Below are positions 26,065-38,759 of a DNA stretch of 64,000 bases, piece by piece. Source of the DNA: Nomia melanderi (Eukaryota; Arthropoda; Insecta; Hymenoptera; Halictidae); the NCBI RefSeq assembly GCF_051020985.1, contig NW_027475162.1, forward strand, positions 124,001 through 188,000, in the 5' to 3' direction. Below the pieces are notes generated by a model, which worked only from the letters and a program-made list of their open reading frames with translations, was not told where the DNA came from and ran no database searches. Position numbers and translations under genes: made by a program. Positions within the stretch are counted from its first letter, which is position 1. The number at the start of each line of letters is the position of its first letter.

Positions 26065-27511
26065 GGGCCCTGGTAGTCCGAGGTCGTTCCCGCTGCACAG
26101 ATTCATGCCCCAGGAACCGCTGCAGATAATTCACTTTGGTTTAGTGCGCTATCTGTAAGAGCACCAGAGATATCACCCGAAATATATTGGATTTTCCCCT
26201 GACCCTGAGTGTCCGGCCCCATGAGACGGTGGTTTTCTCGGCCCCTGGTGGTCCGAGGTCGTCCCCGCTGCACAGATTCATGAGCGAGGGCCTCCTGCAG
26301 ATAATGCACTTTGTTTTATTGCGCTATCTCTAATAGCACCCGAGATATCACCAGATATATATTGGATTTTTCCCCGACCCTGAGTGTCCGGCCCCATGAG
26401 ACGGTGGTTTTCTCGGCCCTTGATGGTGCGAGGACGTTCCCGCTACACAGATTCATGCTCCAGGGCCTCCTGCAGATAATTCACTTTGGTTTATTGCGCT
26501 ATCTCTAACAGCACCCGACATATCACCAGATATATATTGGATTTTTCCCTGACCCAGAGTGTCCGGCCCCATGAGACGGTGGTTTTCTCGGCCCCTGGTG
26601 ATCCGAGTTCGTTCCCGCTGCACAGATTCATGGGCCAGGGCCTCCTGCAGATAATTCACTTTGGTTTATTGCGCTATCTCTAATAGCACCCAAGATATCA
26701 CCAGATATATATTGGATATTTCCCCGACCCTGAGTGTCCGGCCCCATGAGACGGTGGTTTTCTCGGGCCCTGGTAGTCCGAGGTCGTTCCCGCTGCACAG
26801 ATTCATGCCCGAGGACCCGCTGCAGATAATTCACTTTGGTTTAGTGCGCTATCTGTAAGAGCACCAGAGATATCACCAGAAATATATTGGATTTTTCCCT
26901 GACCCTGAGTGCCGGCCCCATGAGACGGTGGTTTTCTCGGCCCCTGGTGGTCCGAGGTCGTTCCCGCTGCACAGATACATGCGCCAGGGCCACCCGCAGA
27001 TAATTCACTTTGGTTTATTGAGCTATCTGTAATAGCACACGAGATATCACGAGATATATATTGGATTTTCCGCTGACCCCGAGTGTCCGGCCCCATGAGA
27101 CGGTGGTTTTTTCGGCCCCTGGTGGTCCGAGGTCGTTCCCGCTGCACAGATTCATGCCCCAGGGCCAGCTGCAGACAATGCACTTTGATTTATCGCGCTA
27201 TCTCTAATAGCACCCGAGATATCACCAGATACATCCTGGGTTTTCCCCGACCCTGAGTGTCCGGCCCCATGAGACGGTGGTTTTCTCGGCCCCTGGTGGT
27301 CCGAGGTCGTACCCGCTGCTCACATTCATGCGCCAGGGCCTCCTACAGACAATGCACTTTGGTTTATTGCGCTATCTGTAATAGCAACCGAGATATCACC
27401 AGATATATGCTGGATTTTTACATGACCTTGGGTGACGGATTCTGAATATCTGTAATTTTCTCGGCCCCTGGTGATCCGAGTTCGTTCCCGCTGCCCAGAT
27501 TCATGCGCCAA

Positions 27512-28045
27512 GGCCTCCTGCAGATAATTCACTTTGGTTTATTGCGCTATCTGTAATAGCACCCGGGAAAGCACCATATATATTCTGGATTTTTACATGA
27601 CTTTGGGTGACGGATACCGAAAATCTGTAATTTTCTCGGCCCCTGGTGGTCCGATGTCGTTCCTGCTGAACAGATTCATGCGCCAGGGCCTCCTGCAGAT
27701 AATTCACTTTGGTTTATTACGCTATCTCTAATAGCACCAGAGATATCACCAGATATATATTGGATTTTTCCCTGACCCTGAGTGTCCGGCCCCATGAGAC
27801 TGTGGTTTTCTCGGCCCCTGGTGGTCCGAAGTCGTTCCCGCTGCACAGATTCATGCGCCAGGGCCTCCTGCAGATAATTCACTTTGATTTATTGCGCTAT
27901 CTGTAATAGCACCCGAGATATCACCAGATATATATTGGATTTTTCCCTGACCCTGAGTGTCCGGCCCCATGAGACGGTGGTTTTCTCGGCCCCTGGTGGT
28001 CCGAGGTCGTTCCCGCTGCACAGATGCATGCGCCAGGGCCTCCTG
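27512..28045 (+). repeat. Three-monomer block, apparently identical to 28,387-28,920
   Basis: About 534 bp recurs 875 bp (five monomers) downstream, and I find no difference. It contains the B2 monomer with GGGAAAGCACC, then A monomers with TTACGCTATC, CACCAGAGATATC and CCGAAGTCG. Identity this high against a variable background suggests a recent exchange or conversion. Confidence 0.87.
27557..27731 (+). repeat. Class B2 monomer, example (175 bp)
   Basis: This is a sub-variant of class B with GGATACCGAAAATCTGTAAT in the cassette and an altered head, GGGAAAGCACC in place of GAGATATCACC, which destroys the GATATC site. An apparently identical copy starts 875 bp downstream. Relatives occur near 18.1, 34.9, 37.9, 38.8, 41.1 and 41.9 kb. 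Copies at 46.6, 47.7, 59.8 and 62.9 kb share the cassette but have GAGAGCTCC or GAATGCTCC heads. Confidence 0.85.
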
Positions 28046-28386
28046 CAGACAATACACTTTGATTTATTGCGCTATCTCTAATAGCACCCGAGAAAGCACC
28101 AGATATATGCTGGATTTTTACATGACCTTGGGTGACGCATTCCGAATATCTGTAATTTTCTCGGCCCCTGGTGGTCCGAGGTCGTTCCTGCTGCACAGAT
28201 TCATTCGCCAGTGCCTCCTACAGAGAATGCACTTTGATTTATTGCGCTATCTCTAATAACACCCGAGATATCACCAGATATATGTTGGATTTTTCCCTGA
28301 CCCTGAGTGTCCGGCCCCATGAGACTGTGGTTTTCTCGGCCTCTGGTGGTCCGAAGTCGTTCCCGCTGCACAGATTCATGCGCCAG

Positions 28387-28920
28387 GGCCTCCTGCAGAT
28401 AATTCACTTTGGTTTATTGCGCTATCTGTAATAGCACCCGGGAAAGCACCATATATATTCTGGATTTTTACATGACTTTGGGTGACGGATACCGAAAATC
28501 TGTAATTTTCTCGGCCCCTGGTGGTCCGATGTCGTTCCTGCTGAACAGATTCATGCGCCAGGGCCTCCTGCAGATAATTCACTTTGGTTTATTACGCTAT
28601 CTCTAATAGCACCAGAGATATCACCAGATATATATTGGATTTTTCCCTGACCCTGAGTGTCCGGCCCCATGAGACTGTGGTTTTCTCGGCCCCTGGTGGT
28701 CCGAAGTCGTTCCCGCTGCACAGATTCATGCGCCAGGGCCTCCTGCAGATAATTCACTTTGATTTATTGCGCTATCTGTAATAGCACCCGAGATATCACC
28801 AGATATATATTGGATTTTTCCCTGACCCTGAGTGTCCGGCCCCATGAGACGGTGGTTTTCTCGGCCCCTGGTGGTCCGAGGTCGTTCCCGCTGCACAGAT
28901 GCATGCGCCAGGGCCTCCTG
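28387..28920 (+). repeat. Second copy of the 27,512-28,045 block
   Basis: Matching partner at +875 bp. The two loci diverge right of it (ATAATTCACTTTTG here, ACAATACACTTTG at the left locus). The intervening B1 monomer (about 28,082-28,256) has its own relative at about 29,480-29,655, so this region is a mosaic. Confidence 0.86.
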
Positions 28921-28956
28921 CAGATAATTCACTTTTGTTTATTGCGCTATCTCTAA
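28782..28956 (+). repeat. Class A monomer, near-consensus example (175 bp)
   Basis: This copy differs from my by-eye consensus at about two positions (GATG for GATT near 120, and TTTTG for TTTGG near 154), so it is a good reference unit. Class A is defined by CCCTGACCCTGA, then GTGTCCGGCCCCATGAGACG across monomer positions 39-70. Common allelic choices within class A are TTTTTCCC or TTTTCCCC before the first CCCTGA, CTGCAGATAATTCAC or CTACAGACAATGCAC in the last third, and CTCTAA or CTGTAA at the end. Confidence 0.9.
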
Positions 28957-29832
28957 TAGCACCCGAGATATCACCAGATATATATTGGATTTTCGCCTGA
29001 ACCTGAGTGTCCGGCCCCATGAGTCGGTGGTTTTCTCGGCCCCTGGTGGTCCGCGGTCGTTCCCGCTGCCCAGATTCATGCACCAGGGCCTCCTACAGAC
29101 AATACACTTTGATTTATTGCGCTATCTGCAATAGCACCCGAGATATCACCAGATATATAATGGATTTTTCCCTGACCCTGACAGTCCGGCCCCATGAGAC
29201 TGTGGTTTTCTCGGCCCCTGGTGGTCCGCGGTCGTTCCCGCTGCACAGATGCATGCGCCAGTGCCTCCTGCAGATAATTCACTTCGGTTTATTGCGCTAT
29301 CTCTAATAGCACCCTGAGATATCACCAGATATATATTGGATTTTTCCCTGACCCTGAGTGTGCGGCCCAATGAGACGGTGGTTTTCTCGGCCCCTGGTGT
29401 TCGGAGGTTGTTCCCGCTGCCCAGATTCATGCGCCAGGGCCTCCTGCAGACAATACACTTTGATTTATTGCGCTATCTCTAATAGCACCCGAGAAAGCAC
29501 CAGATATATGCTGGATTTTTACATGACCTTGGGTGACGCATTCCGAATATCTGTAATTTTCTCGGCCCCTGGTGGTCCGAGGTCGTTCCTGCTGCACAGA
29601 TTCATTCGCCAGTGCCTCCTACAGAGAATGCACTTTGGTTTATTGCGCTATCTCTAATTTCACCAGAGATATCACCAGATGTACATTGGATTTTTCCCTG
29701 ACCCTGAGTGTCCGGCCCCATGAGACTGTGGTTTTCTTGGCCCCTGGTGGTCCGGGGTCGTCCCCGCTGCACAGATTCATGAGCAAGGGCCTCCTACAGA
29801 CAATGCACTTTGGTTTATTGCGCAATTTGTAG

Positions 29833-30007
29833 TAGCACCCGAGATATCACCAGATATATGCTGGATTTTTACATGACCTTGGGTGACGGATTCCGAATAT
29901 CTGTAATTTGCTCGGCCCCTGGTGATCCGAGTTCGTTCCCGCTGCACAGATACATGCGCCAGGGCCTCCTGCAGACAATTCACTTTGGTTTATTGCGCTA
30001 TCTCTAA
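29833..30007 (+). repeat. Class B1 monomer, example (175 bp)
   Basis: The flanks match class A, but positions 39-74 are replaced by a different sequence containing ATGACCTTGGGTGACGG then ATTCCGAATATCTGTAAT. The length is unchanged. Only 18 of these 36 positions match class A, against near-identity outside. The AT-rich segment reads TATATGCTGG instead of TATATATTGG. Other B1 copies begin near 4.8, 9.2, 13.4, 16.0, 17.4, 18.6, 20.4, 21.8, 25.6, 28.1, 29.5, 30.5, 35.3, 35.8, 36.5 and 37.2 kb, and further on. Confidence 0.88.
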
Positions 30008-32505
30008 CAGCACCCGACATATCACCAGATATATACTGGATTTTTCCCTGACCCAGAGTGTCCGGCCCCATGAGACGGTGGTTTTCTCGGCCCTTGATGG
30101 TGCGAGGACGTTCCCGCTACACAGATTCATGCGCCAGGGCCTCCTGCAGATAATTCACTTTGGTTTATTGCGCTACCTCTAACAGCACCCGACATATCAC
30201 CAGATATACACTGGATTTTTCCCTGACCCAGAGTGTCCGGCCCCATGAGACGGTGGTTTTCTCGGCCCCTGGTTGTCCGAGGTCGTTCCCGCTGCACAGA
30301 TTCATGCGCCAGGGCCTCCTGCAGATAATTCACTTTGGTTTATTACGCTATCTCTAATAGCACCAGAGATATCACCAGATATATATTGGATTTTCCCCTG
30401 ACCCTGAGTGTCCGGCCCAATGAGACGGTGGTTTTCTCGGCCCCTGGTGGTCCGAGGTCGTTGCCGCTGCTCAGATTCAAGCGCCAGGGCCTCCTACAGA
30501 CAATGCACTTTGGTTTATTGCGCTATCTGTAATAGCACCCCAGATATCACCAGATATATGCTGGATTTTTACATGACCTTGGGTGACGGATTCCGAATAT
30601 CTGTAATTTGCTCGGCCCCTGGTGATCCGAGTTCGTTCCCGCTGCACAGAATCATGCGCCAGGGCCTCCTGCAGCTGATTCACTTTGGATTATTGCGCTA
30701 TCTCTAATAGCAACACAGACATCACCATATATATATTGGATTTTTCCCCGACCCTCGGTGTCCGGCCCCATGAGACGGTGGTTTTCTCGGCCCCTAGTGG
30801 TCCGAGGTCGTTCCTGCTGCACAGATTCATTCGCCAGTGCCTCCTACAGACAATGCACTTTGATTTATTGCGCTACCTCTAATAGCACCCCAGACATCAC
30901 CAGATATATATTGGATTTTTACATGACCCTGAGCGTCCGGCCCCATCTATCGGTGGTTTTCTCGGCCCCTGGTGGTCCGAGGTCGTTCCCGCTTCACAGA
31001 TGCATGCGCCAGGGCCTCCTGCAGATAATTCACTTTGATTTATTGCGCTATCTCTAATAGCACCCGAGATATGACCAGATATATGTTGCATTTTTCCCTG
31101 ACCCTGAGAGTCCGGCCCCATGAGACGGTGATTTTCTCGGCCCCTGGTGGTCCGAGGTCGTTCCCGCTGAAAGAAACATGCGCCAGGGCCCGCTGCAGAT
31201 AATTCACTTTGGTTTAGTGCGCTATCTGTAAGAGCACCAGAGATTTCACCAGAAATATATTGGATTTTTCCCTGACCCTGAGTGCCGGCCCCATGAGACG
31301 GTGGTTTTCTCGGCCCCTGGTGTTCCGAGGTCGTTCCCGCTGCACAGAATCATTCGCCAGTGCCTCCTACAGACAATGCACTTTGATTTATTGCGCTATC
31401 TCTAATAGCACCCGAGATATCACCAGATATATATTGGATTTTTACATGAGCCTGAGTGTCCGGCCCCATCTGTCGGTGGCTTTCTCGGCCCCTGGTGGTC
31501 CCAGTTCGTTCCCGCTGCACAGAATCATGCGCCAGGGCCTCCTGCAGCTAATTCACTTTGGTTTATTGCGCTATCTCTAATAGCAACACAGACATCACCA
31601 TATATATATTGGATTTTTCCCCGACCCTCGGTGTCCGGGCCCATGAGACGGTGGTTTTCTCGGCCCCTAGTGGTCCGAGGTCGTTCCTGCTGCACAGATT
31701 CATTCGCCAGTGCCTCCTACAGACAATGCACTTCGATTTATTGCGCTACCTCTAATAGCACCCCAGACATCACCAGATATATATAGGATTTTTCCCTGAC
31801 CCTGAGTGACCGGCCCCATGTGTCGGTGGTTTTCTCGGCCCCTGGTGGTCCGAGGTCGTTGCCGCTGCTCAGATTCATGCGCCAGGGACTCCTACGGACA
31901 ATGCACTTTGATTTATTGCGCGATCTCAAATAGCACCCGAGATATCACCAGATATATGCTGGATGTTTACATGACTTTGGATGACGGATACCGAAAATCT
32001 GTAATTTTCTTGGCCCCTGGTGGTCCGAGGTCGTTGCTGCAGCACAGATTCATGCGCCAGGGCCTCCTGCAGACAATGCACTTTGATTTATCGCGCTATC
32101 CGTAATAGTACCCGAGATATCACCAGATATATATTGGATTTTTCCCTGACCCTGAGTGCCCGGCCCCATGTGTCGGTGGTTTTCTCGGCTACCGGTGTTC
32201 CGAGGTCGATCTCTCTGCAAAGATTCATGCGCTAGGGCCTCCTGCAGACAATGCACGTTGATATATCGCGCTATCTGTAATAGCACCCGAGATATCACCA
32301 GATATATGCTGGATTTTTACATGACCTTGGGTGACGGATACCGAAAATATGTAATTTTCTCGGCCCCTATTTGTCCGAGGTCGTTCGCGATGCCAGATTC
32401 ATGCGCCTGGGCCTCCTGCAGATAATTCACTTCGTTTTATTGCGCTGACTCTAATAGCACCCGAGATATCACCAGATATATATTGGATTTTCCCCTGACC
32501 CTGAG

Positions 32506-33557
32506 CGTCCGGCCCCATGAGACGGTGGTTTTCTCGGCCCCTGGTGGTCCGAGGTCGTTCCCGCTGCACAGATTCATGCGCCAGGGACTCCTGCAGATAA
32601 TTCACTTTGGTTCATGGCCCTAAATCTAATTTCACCCGAGATATCACCAGATATACATTGGATTTTTCCCTGACCCTGAGTGTCCGGCCCCATGAGACGG
32701 TGGTTTTCTCGGCCCCTGGTGGTCCGAGGTCGTTGCTGCAGCACAGATTCATGCGCCAGGGCCTCCTGCAGACAATGCACTTTGATTTATCGCGCTATCT
32801 GTAATAGAACCCGAGATATCACCAGATATATATTGGAGTTGGCCCTGACCCTGAGTGTCCGGCCCCGTGAGACGGTGGTTTTCTCGGCCCCTGGTCGTCC
32901 GAGGTCGTTCCCGCTGCACAGATTCAAGCTCCAGGGCCCCCTGCAGATAATTCACTTTGGCTTATTTCGCGAATCTCTAATAGCACCCGAGATATCACCA
33001 GATATATATTGGATTTTTCCCTGACCCTGAGTGTCCGGCCCCATGAGACGGTGGTTTTCTCGGCCCCTGGTGGTCCGAGGTCGTTCCCGCTGCACAGATT
33101 CATGCGCCAGGGACTCCTGCAGATAATTCACTTTGGTTCATGGCCCTAAATCTAATTTCACCCGAGATATCACCAGATATACATTGGATTTTTCCCTGAC
33201 CCTGAGTGTCCGGCCCCATGAGACGGTGGTTTTCTCGGCCCCTGGTGGTCCGAGGTCGTTGCTGCAGCACAGATTCATGCGCCAGGGCCTCCTGCAGACA
33301 ATGCACTTTGATTTATCGCGCTATCTGTAATAGAACCCGAGATATCACCAGATATATATTGGAGTTGGCCCTGACCCTGAGTGTCCGGCCCCGTGAGACG
33401 GTGGTTTTCTCGGCCCCTGGTCGTCCGAGGTCGTTCCCGCTGCACAGATTCAAGCTCCAGGGCCCCCTGCAGATAATTCACTTTGGCTTATTTCGCGAAT
33501 CTCTAATAGCACCCGAGATATCACCAGATATATATTGGATTTTTCCCTGACCCTGAG
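32506..33557 (+). repeat. Perfect tandem duplication of a three-monomer unit (2 x 526 bp)
   Basis: Two adjacent 526-bp copies, about 32,506-33,031 and 33,032-33,557, are identical wherever I compared them. Rare shared markers are GGTTCATGGCCCTAAATC, CTAATTTCACC, GTTGCTGCAGCACAG, TAATAGAACCC, TATTGGAGTTGGCCCTG, CCCCGTGAG, TTCAAGCTCC and TTATTTCGCGAATC. The last has one extra base, which makes the unit 526 rather than 525 bp. This is the cleanest local duplication in the window. Confidence 0.92.
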
Positions 33558-34910
33558 TGTCCGGCCCCATGAGACGGTGGTTTTCTCGGCCCCTGGTGGT
33601 CCGAGGTCGTTCCCGCTGCACAGATGCCTGCGCCAGGGCCTCCTAAAGATAATTCACATTGGTTTATTGCGCTATCTGTAATAGCACCCGAGATATCACC
33701 AAATATATATTGGATTTTTCCCTGACACTGAGCGACCGGCCCCATGAGACGGTGGTTTTCTCGGCCCCTGGTGGTCCGAGGTCGTTCCCGGTGCACAGAT
33801 GCATGCGCCAGGGCCTCCTGCATATAATTCACTTTGGTTTATTGCGCTGTCTCTAATAGCAGCCGAAATATCATCAGATATATATTGGATTTTCCCCTGA
33901 CCCTGAGGGTCCGGCCCCATTAGACTGTGGTTTTCTCGGCCCCTGGTGGTCCGAGGTCGTTCCCACTGCACAGATTCATGCGCCAGGGCCTCCTACAGAC
34001 AATGCACTTTGGATTATTGCGCTGTCTCTAATTTCACCAGAGATATCACCAGATATATATTGGATTTTTCCCTCACCCTGAGTGTCCGGCCCCATGAGAC
34101 GGTGGTTTCCTCGGCCCCTGGTGGTAGGAGGTCGTTCCCGCTGCACAGATTCATGCGCCAGGGCCACCTGCAGATAATTCACTTTGGTTTATTGCGCTAT
34201 CTCTAATTTCAGCAGAGTTATCACCAGATATATATTGGATTTTTCACTGACCCTGAGTGTCCGGCCCCATGAGACTGTGGTTTTCTCGGCCCCTGGTGGT
34301 CCGAGGTCGTTCCCACTGCACAGATTCATGCGCCAGGGCCTCCTACAGACAATGCACTTTGGATTATTGCGCTATCTGTAATAGCACCCGAGACATCACC
34401 AGATATATATTGGATTTTTCCCTGACCCTGAGTGTCCGGCCCCAAGAGACGGTGGTTTTCTAGGCCCCTGGAGGTCCGAGATCGTTCCGCTGCACAGATT
34501 CATGCGCCAGGGCCTCCTGCAGATAATTCACTTTGGTTTATTGTGCCATCTCTAATGCCACCCGAGATATCACCATATATATATTGGATTTTTCCCTGAC
34601 CCTGAGTGTCCGGCCCCATGAGACTGTGGTTTTCTCGGCCCCTGGTGGTCCGAAGTCGTTCCCGCTGCACAGATTCATGCGCCAGGGCCTCCTGCAGATA
34701 ATTCACTTTGGTTTATTGCGCTATCTCTAATAGCACCCGAGATATCACCAGATATATATTGGATTTTCCCCTGACCCTGAGTGTCCGGCCCCATGAGACG
34801 GTGGTTTTTTCGGCCCCTGGTGGTCCGAGGTCGTTCCCGCTGGCCAGATTCATGAGCCAGTGCCTCCTACAGACAATGCACTTTGATTTATTGCGCTATC
34901 TGTAATAGCA

Positions 34911-37900
34911 CCCGGGAAAGCACCATATATATTCTGGATTTTTACATGACTTTGGGTGACGGATACCGAAAATCTGTAATTTTCTCGGCCCCTGGTGGTC
35001 CGATGTCGTTCCCGCTGAACAGATTCATGGGCCAGGGCCTCCTGCAGACAATTCACTTTGATTTATTGCGCTATCTGTAATAGCACCCGAGCTATCACCA
35101 GATATATATTGGATTTTTCCCTGACCCTGGGTGTCCGGCCCCATGTGCCGGTGGTTTTCTCAGCCCCTGGTTGTCCGACTTCGTTGCCGCTGCACAGATT
35201 CTTGCGCCAGGGCCTCCCGCAGACAAAGCACTTTGGTTTATTGCGCTATCTGTAATAGCACCCGAGATATCACCAGATATATGCTGGATTTTTACATTAC
35301 CTTTGGCGACGGATTCCGAATATCTGTAATTTTCTCGGCCCCTGGTGGTCCGAGGTCGTTCCTGCTGCACAGATTCATTCGCCAGTGCCTCCTACAGAGA
35401 ATGCACTTTGATTTATTGCGCTATCTATAATAACACCCGAGATATCACCAGATATATGTTGGATTTTCCCCTGACCCTGAGTGTCCGGCCCCATGAGACG
35501 GTGGTTTTCTCGGCCCCCTGGTGGTCCGAGGTCGTTCCCGCTGCACAGATGCATGCGCCAGGGCCTCCTACAGACAATGCACTTTGGTTTATTGCGCTAT
35601 CTCTAATTTCACCAGAGATATCACCAGATGTACATTGGATTTTTCCCTGACCCTGAGTGTCCGGCCCCATGAGACTGTGGTTTTCTTGGCCCCTGGTGGT
35701 CCGGGGTCGTTCCCGCTGCACAGATTCATGAGCAAGGGCCTCCTACAGACAATGCACTTTGGTTTATTGCGCTATTTGTAGTAGCACCCGAGATATCACC
35801 AGATATATGCTGGATTTTTACATGACCTTGGGTGACGGATTCCGAATATCTGTAATTTGCTCGGCCCCTGGTGATCCGAGTTCGTTCCCGCTGCACAGAT
35901 TCATGCGCCAGGGCCTCCTGCAGACAATTCACTTTGGTTTATTGCGCTATCTCTAACAGCACCCGACATATCACCAGATATATACTGGATTTTTCCCTGA
36001 CCCAGAGTGTCCGGCCCCATGAGACGGTGGTTTTCTCGGCCCTTGATGGTGCGAGGACGTTCCCGCTACACAGATTCATGCGCCAGGGCCTCCTGCAGAT
36101 AATTCACTTTGGTTTATTGCGCTACCTCTAACAGCACCCGACATATCACCAGATATATACTGGATTTTTCCCTGACCCAGAGTGTCCGGCCCCATGAGAC
36201 GGTGGTTTTCTCGGCCCCTGGTTGTCCGAGGTCGTTCCCGCTGCACAGATTCATGCGCCAGGGCCTCCTGCAGATAATTCACTTTGGTTTATTACGCTAT
36301 CTCTAATAGCACCAGAGATGTAACCAGATATATATTGGATTTTCCCCTGACCCTGAGTGCCCGGCCCAATGAGACGGTGGTTTTCTCGGCCCCTGGTGGT
36401 CCGAGGTCGTTGCCGCTGCTCAGATTCAAGCGCCAGTGCCTCCTACAGACAATGCACTTTGGTTTATTGCGCTATCTGTAATAGCACCCGAGATATCACC
36501 AGATATATGCTGGATTTTTACATGACCTTGGGTGACGGATTCCGAATATCTGTAATTTGCTCGGCCCCTGGTGATCCGAGTTCGTTCCCGCTGCACAGAT
36601 TCATGCGCCAGGGCCTCCTGCAGACAATTCACTTTGGTTTATTGCGCTATCTCTAATAGCACCCGAGATATCACCAGATGTATATTGGATTTTTCCCCGA
36701 CCCTGAGTGTCCGGCCCCATGAGACGGTGGTTTTCTAGGCCCCTGGAGGTCCGAGATCGTTCCGCTGCACAGATTCATGCGCCAGGGCCTCCTGCAGATA
36801 ATTCACTTTGGTTTATTGTGCCATCTCTAATGGCACCCGAGATATCACCATATATATATTGGATTTTTCCCTGACCCAGAGTGTCCGGCCCCATGAGACG
36901 GTGGTTTTCTCGGCCCCTGGTTGTCCGAGGTCGTTCCCGCTGCACAGATTCATGCGCCAGGGCCTCCTGCAGATAATTCACTTTGGTTTATTACGCTATC
37001 TCTAATAGCACCAGAGATGTAACCAGATATATATTGGATTTTCCCCTGACCCTGAGTGTCCGGCCCAATGAGACGGTGGTTTTCTCGGCCCCTGGTGGTC
37101 CGAGGTCGTTGCCGCTGCTCAGATTCAAGCGCCAGTGCCTCCTACAGACAATGCACTTTGGTTTATTGCGCTATCTGTAATAGCACCCGAGATATCACCA
37201 GATATATGCTGGATTTTTACATGACCTTGGGTGACGGATTCCGAATATCTGTAATTTGCTCGGCCCCTGGTGATCCGAGTTCGTTCCCGCTGCACAGATT
37301 CATGCGCCAGGGCCTCCTGCAGACAATTCACTTTGGTTTATTGCGCTATCTCTAATAGCACCCGAGATATCACCAGATGTATATTGGATTTTTCCCCGAC
37401 CCTGAGTGTCCGGCCCCATGAGACGGTGGTTTTCTAGGCCCCTGGAGGTCCGAGATCGTTCCGCTGCACAGATTCATGCGCCAGGGCCTCCTGCAGATAA
37501 TTCACTTTGGTTTATTGTGCCATCTCTAATGGCACCCGAGATATCACCATATATATATTGGATTTTTCCCTGACCCTGAGTGTCCGGCCCCATGAGACGG
37601 TGGTTTTCTCGGCCCCTGGTGGTCCCAGGTCGTTCCCGCAGCACAGATGCATGCGCCAGGGCCTCCTGCAGATAATTCACTTTGATTTATTGCGCTATCT
37701 GTAATAGCACCCGAGATATCACCAGATATATATTGGATTTTCCCCTGACCCTGAGCGTCCGGCCCCATGAGATGGCGGTTTTCTCGGCCCCTGGTGGTCC
37801 GAGGTCGTTCCCGCTGACCAGATTCATGCGCCAGGGCCTCCTACAGACAATGCACTTTGATTTATTGCGCTATCTGTAATAGCACCCGAGAAAGCACCAT

Positions 37901-38759
37901 ATATATGCTGGATTTTTACATGACTTTGGGTGACGGATACCGAAAATCTGTTATTTTCTCGACCCCTGGTGATCCGAGTTCGTTCCCGCTGCCCAGATTC
38001 ATGCGCCAGGGCCTCCTGCAGATAATTCACTTTGGTTTATTGCGCTAACTCTAATAGCACCCGAGATATCACCAGATATATATGGGATTTTTCCCTGACC
38101 CTGACAGTCCGGCCCCATGTGTCGATGGTTTTCTCGGTCTCTCCTGGTACCAGATCGATCCCGCTGAACAGATTCATGCTCCAGGGTTTCCTGCAGACAA
38201 TTCACTTTGGTTTATTGCGCTATCTCTAATAGCACCCGAGATATCACAATATAAATATTGGATTTTTCCCCGACCCTGATTGTCCGGCCCCATGAGACGG
38301 TGGTTTTCTCGGCCCCTAGTGGTCCGAGGTCGTTCCTGCTGCACAGATTCATTCGCCAGTGCCTCCTACAGACAATTCACTTTGGTTTATTGCCCTATCT
38401 CTAATAGCACGCGAGATATCACCAGATATATATTGGATTTTTCCCTGACCCTGAGTGTCCGGCCCCATGAGACTGTGGTTTTCTCGGCCCCTGGTGGTCC
38501 GAAGTCGTTCCCGCTGCACAGATTCATGCGCCAGGGCCTCCTGCAGATAATTCACTTTGGTTTATTGCGCTATCTCTAATAGCACCCGAGATATCACCAG
38601 ATATATATTGGATTTTCCCCTGACCCTGAGTGTCCGGCCCCATGAGACGGTGGTTTTCTCGGCCCCTGGTGGTCCGAGGTCGTTCCCGCTGGCCAGATTC
38701 ATGAGCCAGTGCCTCCTATAGACAATGCACTTTGATTTATTGCGCTATCTGTAATAGCA
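34911..38759 (+). repeat. 18-mer higher-order repeat, copy 1 (expanded to 22 monomers)
   Basis: The copy is anchored at the B2 monomer with CCCGGGAAAGC. The next anchors are 3,849 and 3,149 bp on. B-class monomers fall near 34.94, 35.29, 35.81, 36.51, 37.21 and 37.91 kb, spaced 2, 3, 4, 4, 4 and then 5 monomers to the next anchor. Compared with copy 2 it has four extra monomers, explained by an internal tandem duplication at 36,160-37,557. Similarity at the same offset extends left of the anchor to about 34,575. Confidence 0.9.
36160..37557 (+). repeat. Four-monomer tandem duplication inside the 18-mer (2 x 699 bp)
   Basis: 36,160-36,858 and 36,859-37,557 are adjacent and almost identical; GAGTGCCCGG against GAGTGTCCGG is the one difference I noted. 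Each copy includes a B1 monomer with AATTTGCTCGG, an A monomer with CAGAGATGTAACC, and one with TTTTCTAGGCCCCTGGAGG and GATCGTTCCGCTG (1-bp deletion). Copy 2 of the higher-order repeat has this segment once (near 40.0-40.7 kb). Confidence 0.88.

Noticed and set aside
31120..31240. Possible foreign insertion near GCTGAAAGAAACATG
   Set aside because: It is an ordinary monomer with several substitutions and a 1-bp deletion where GCTGCACAGATTCATG is usual. Flanks and length fit the array.
38095..38220. Possible unrelated sequence around GGTCTCTCCTGGTACCAG
   Set aside because: It aligns to monomer positions 79-110 with clustered substitutions and is repeated at about 41.29 and 43.03 kb within the 18-mer unit. 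A divergent monomer, not an insertion.
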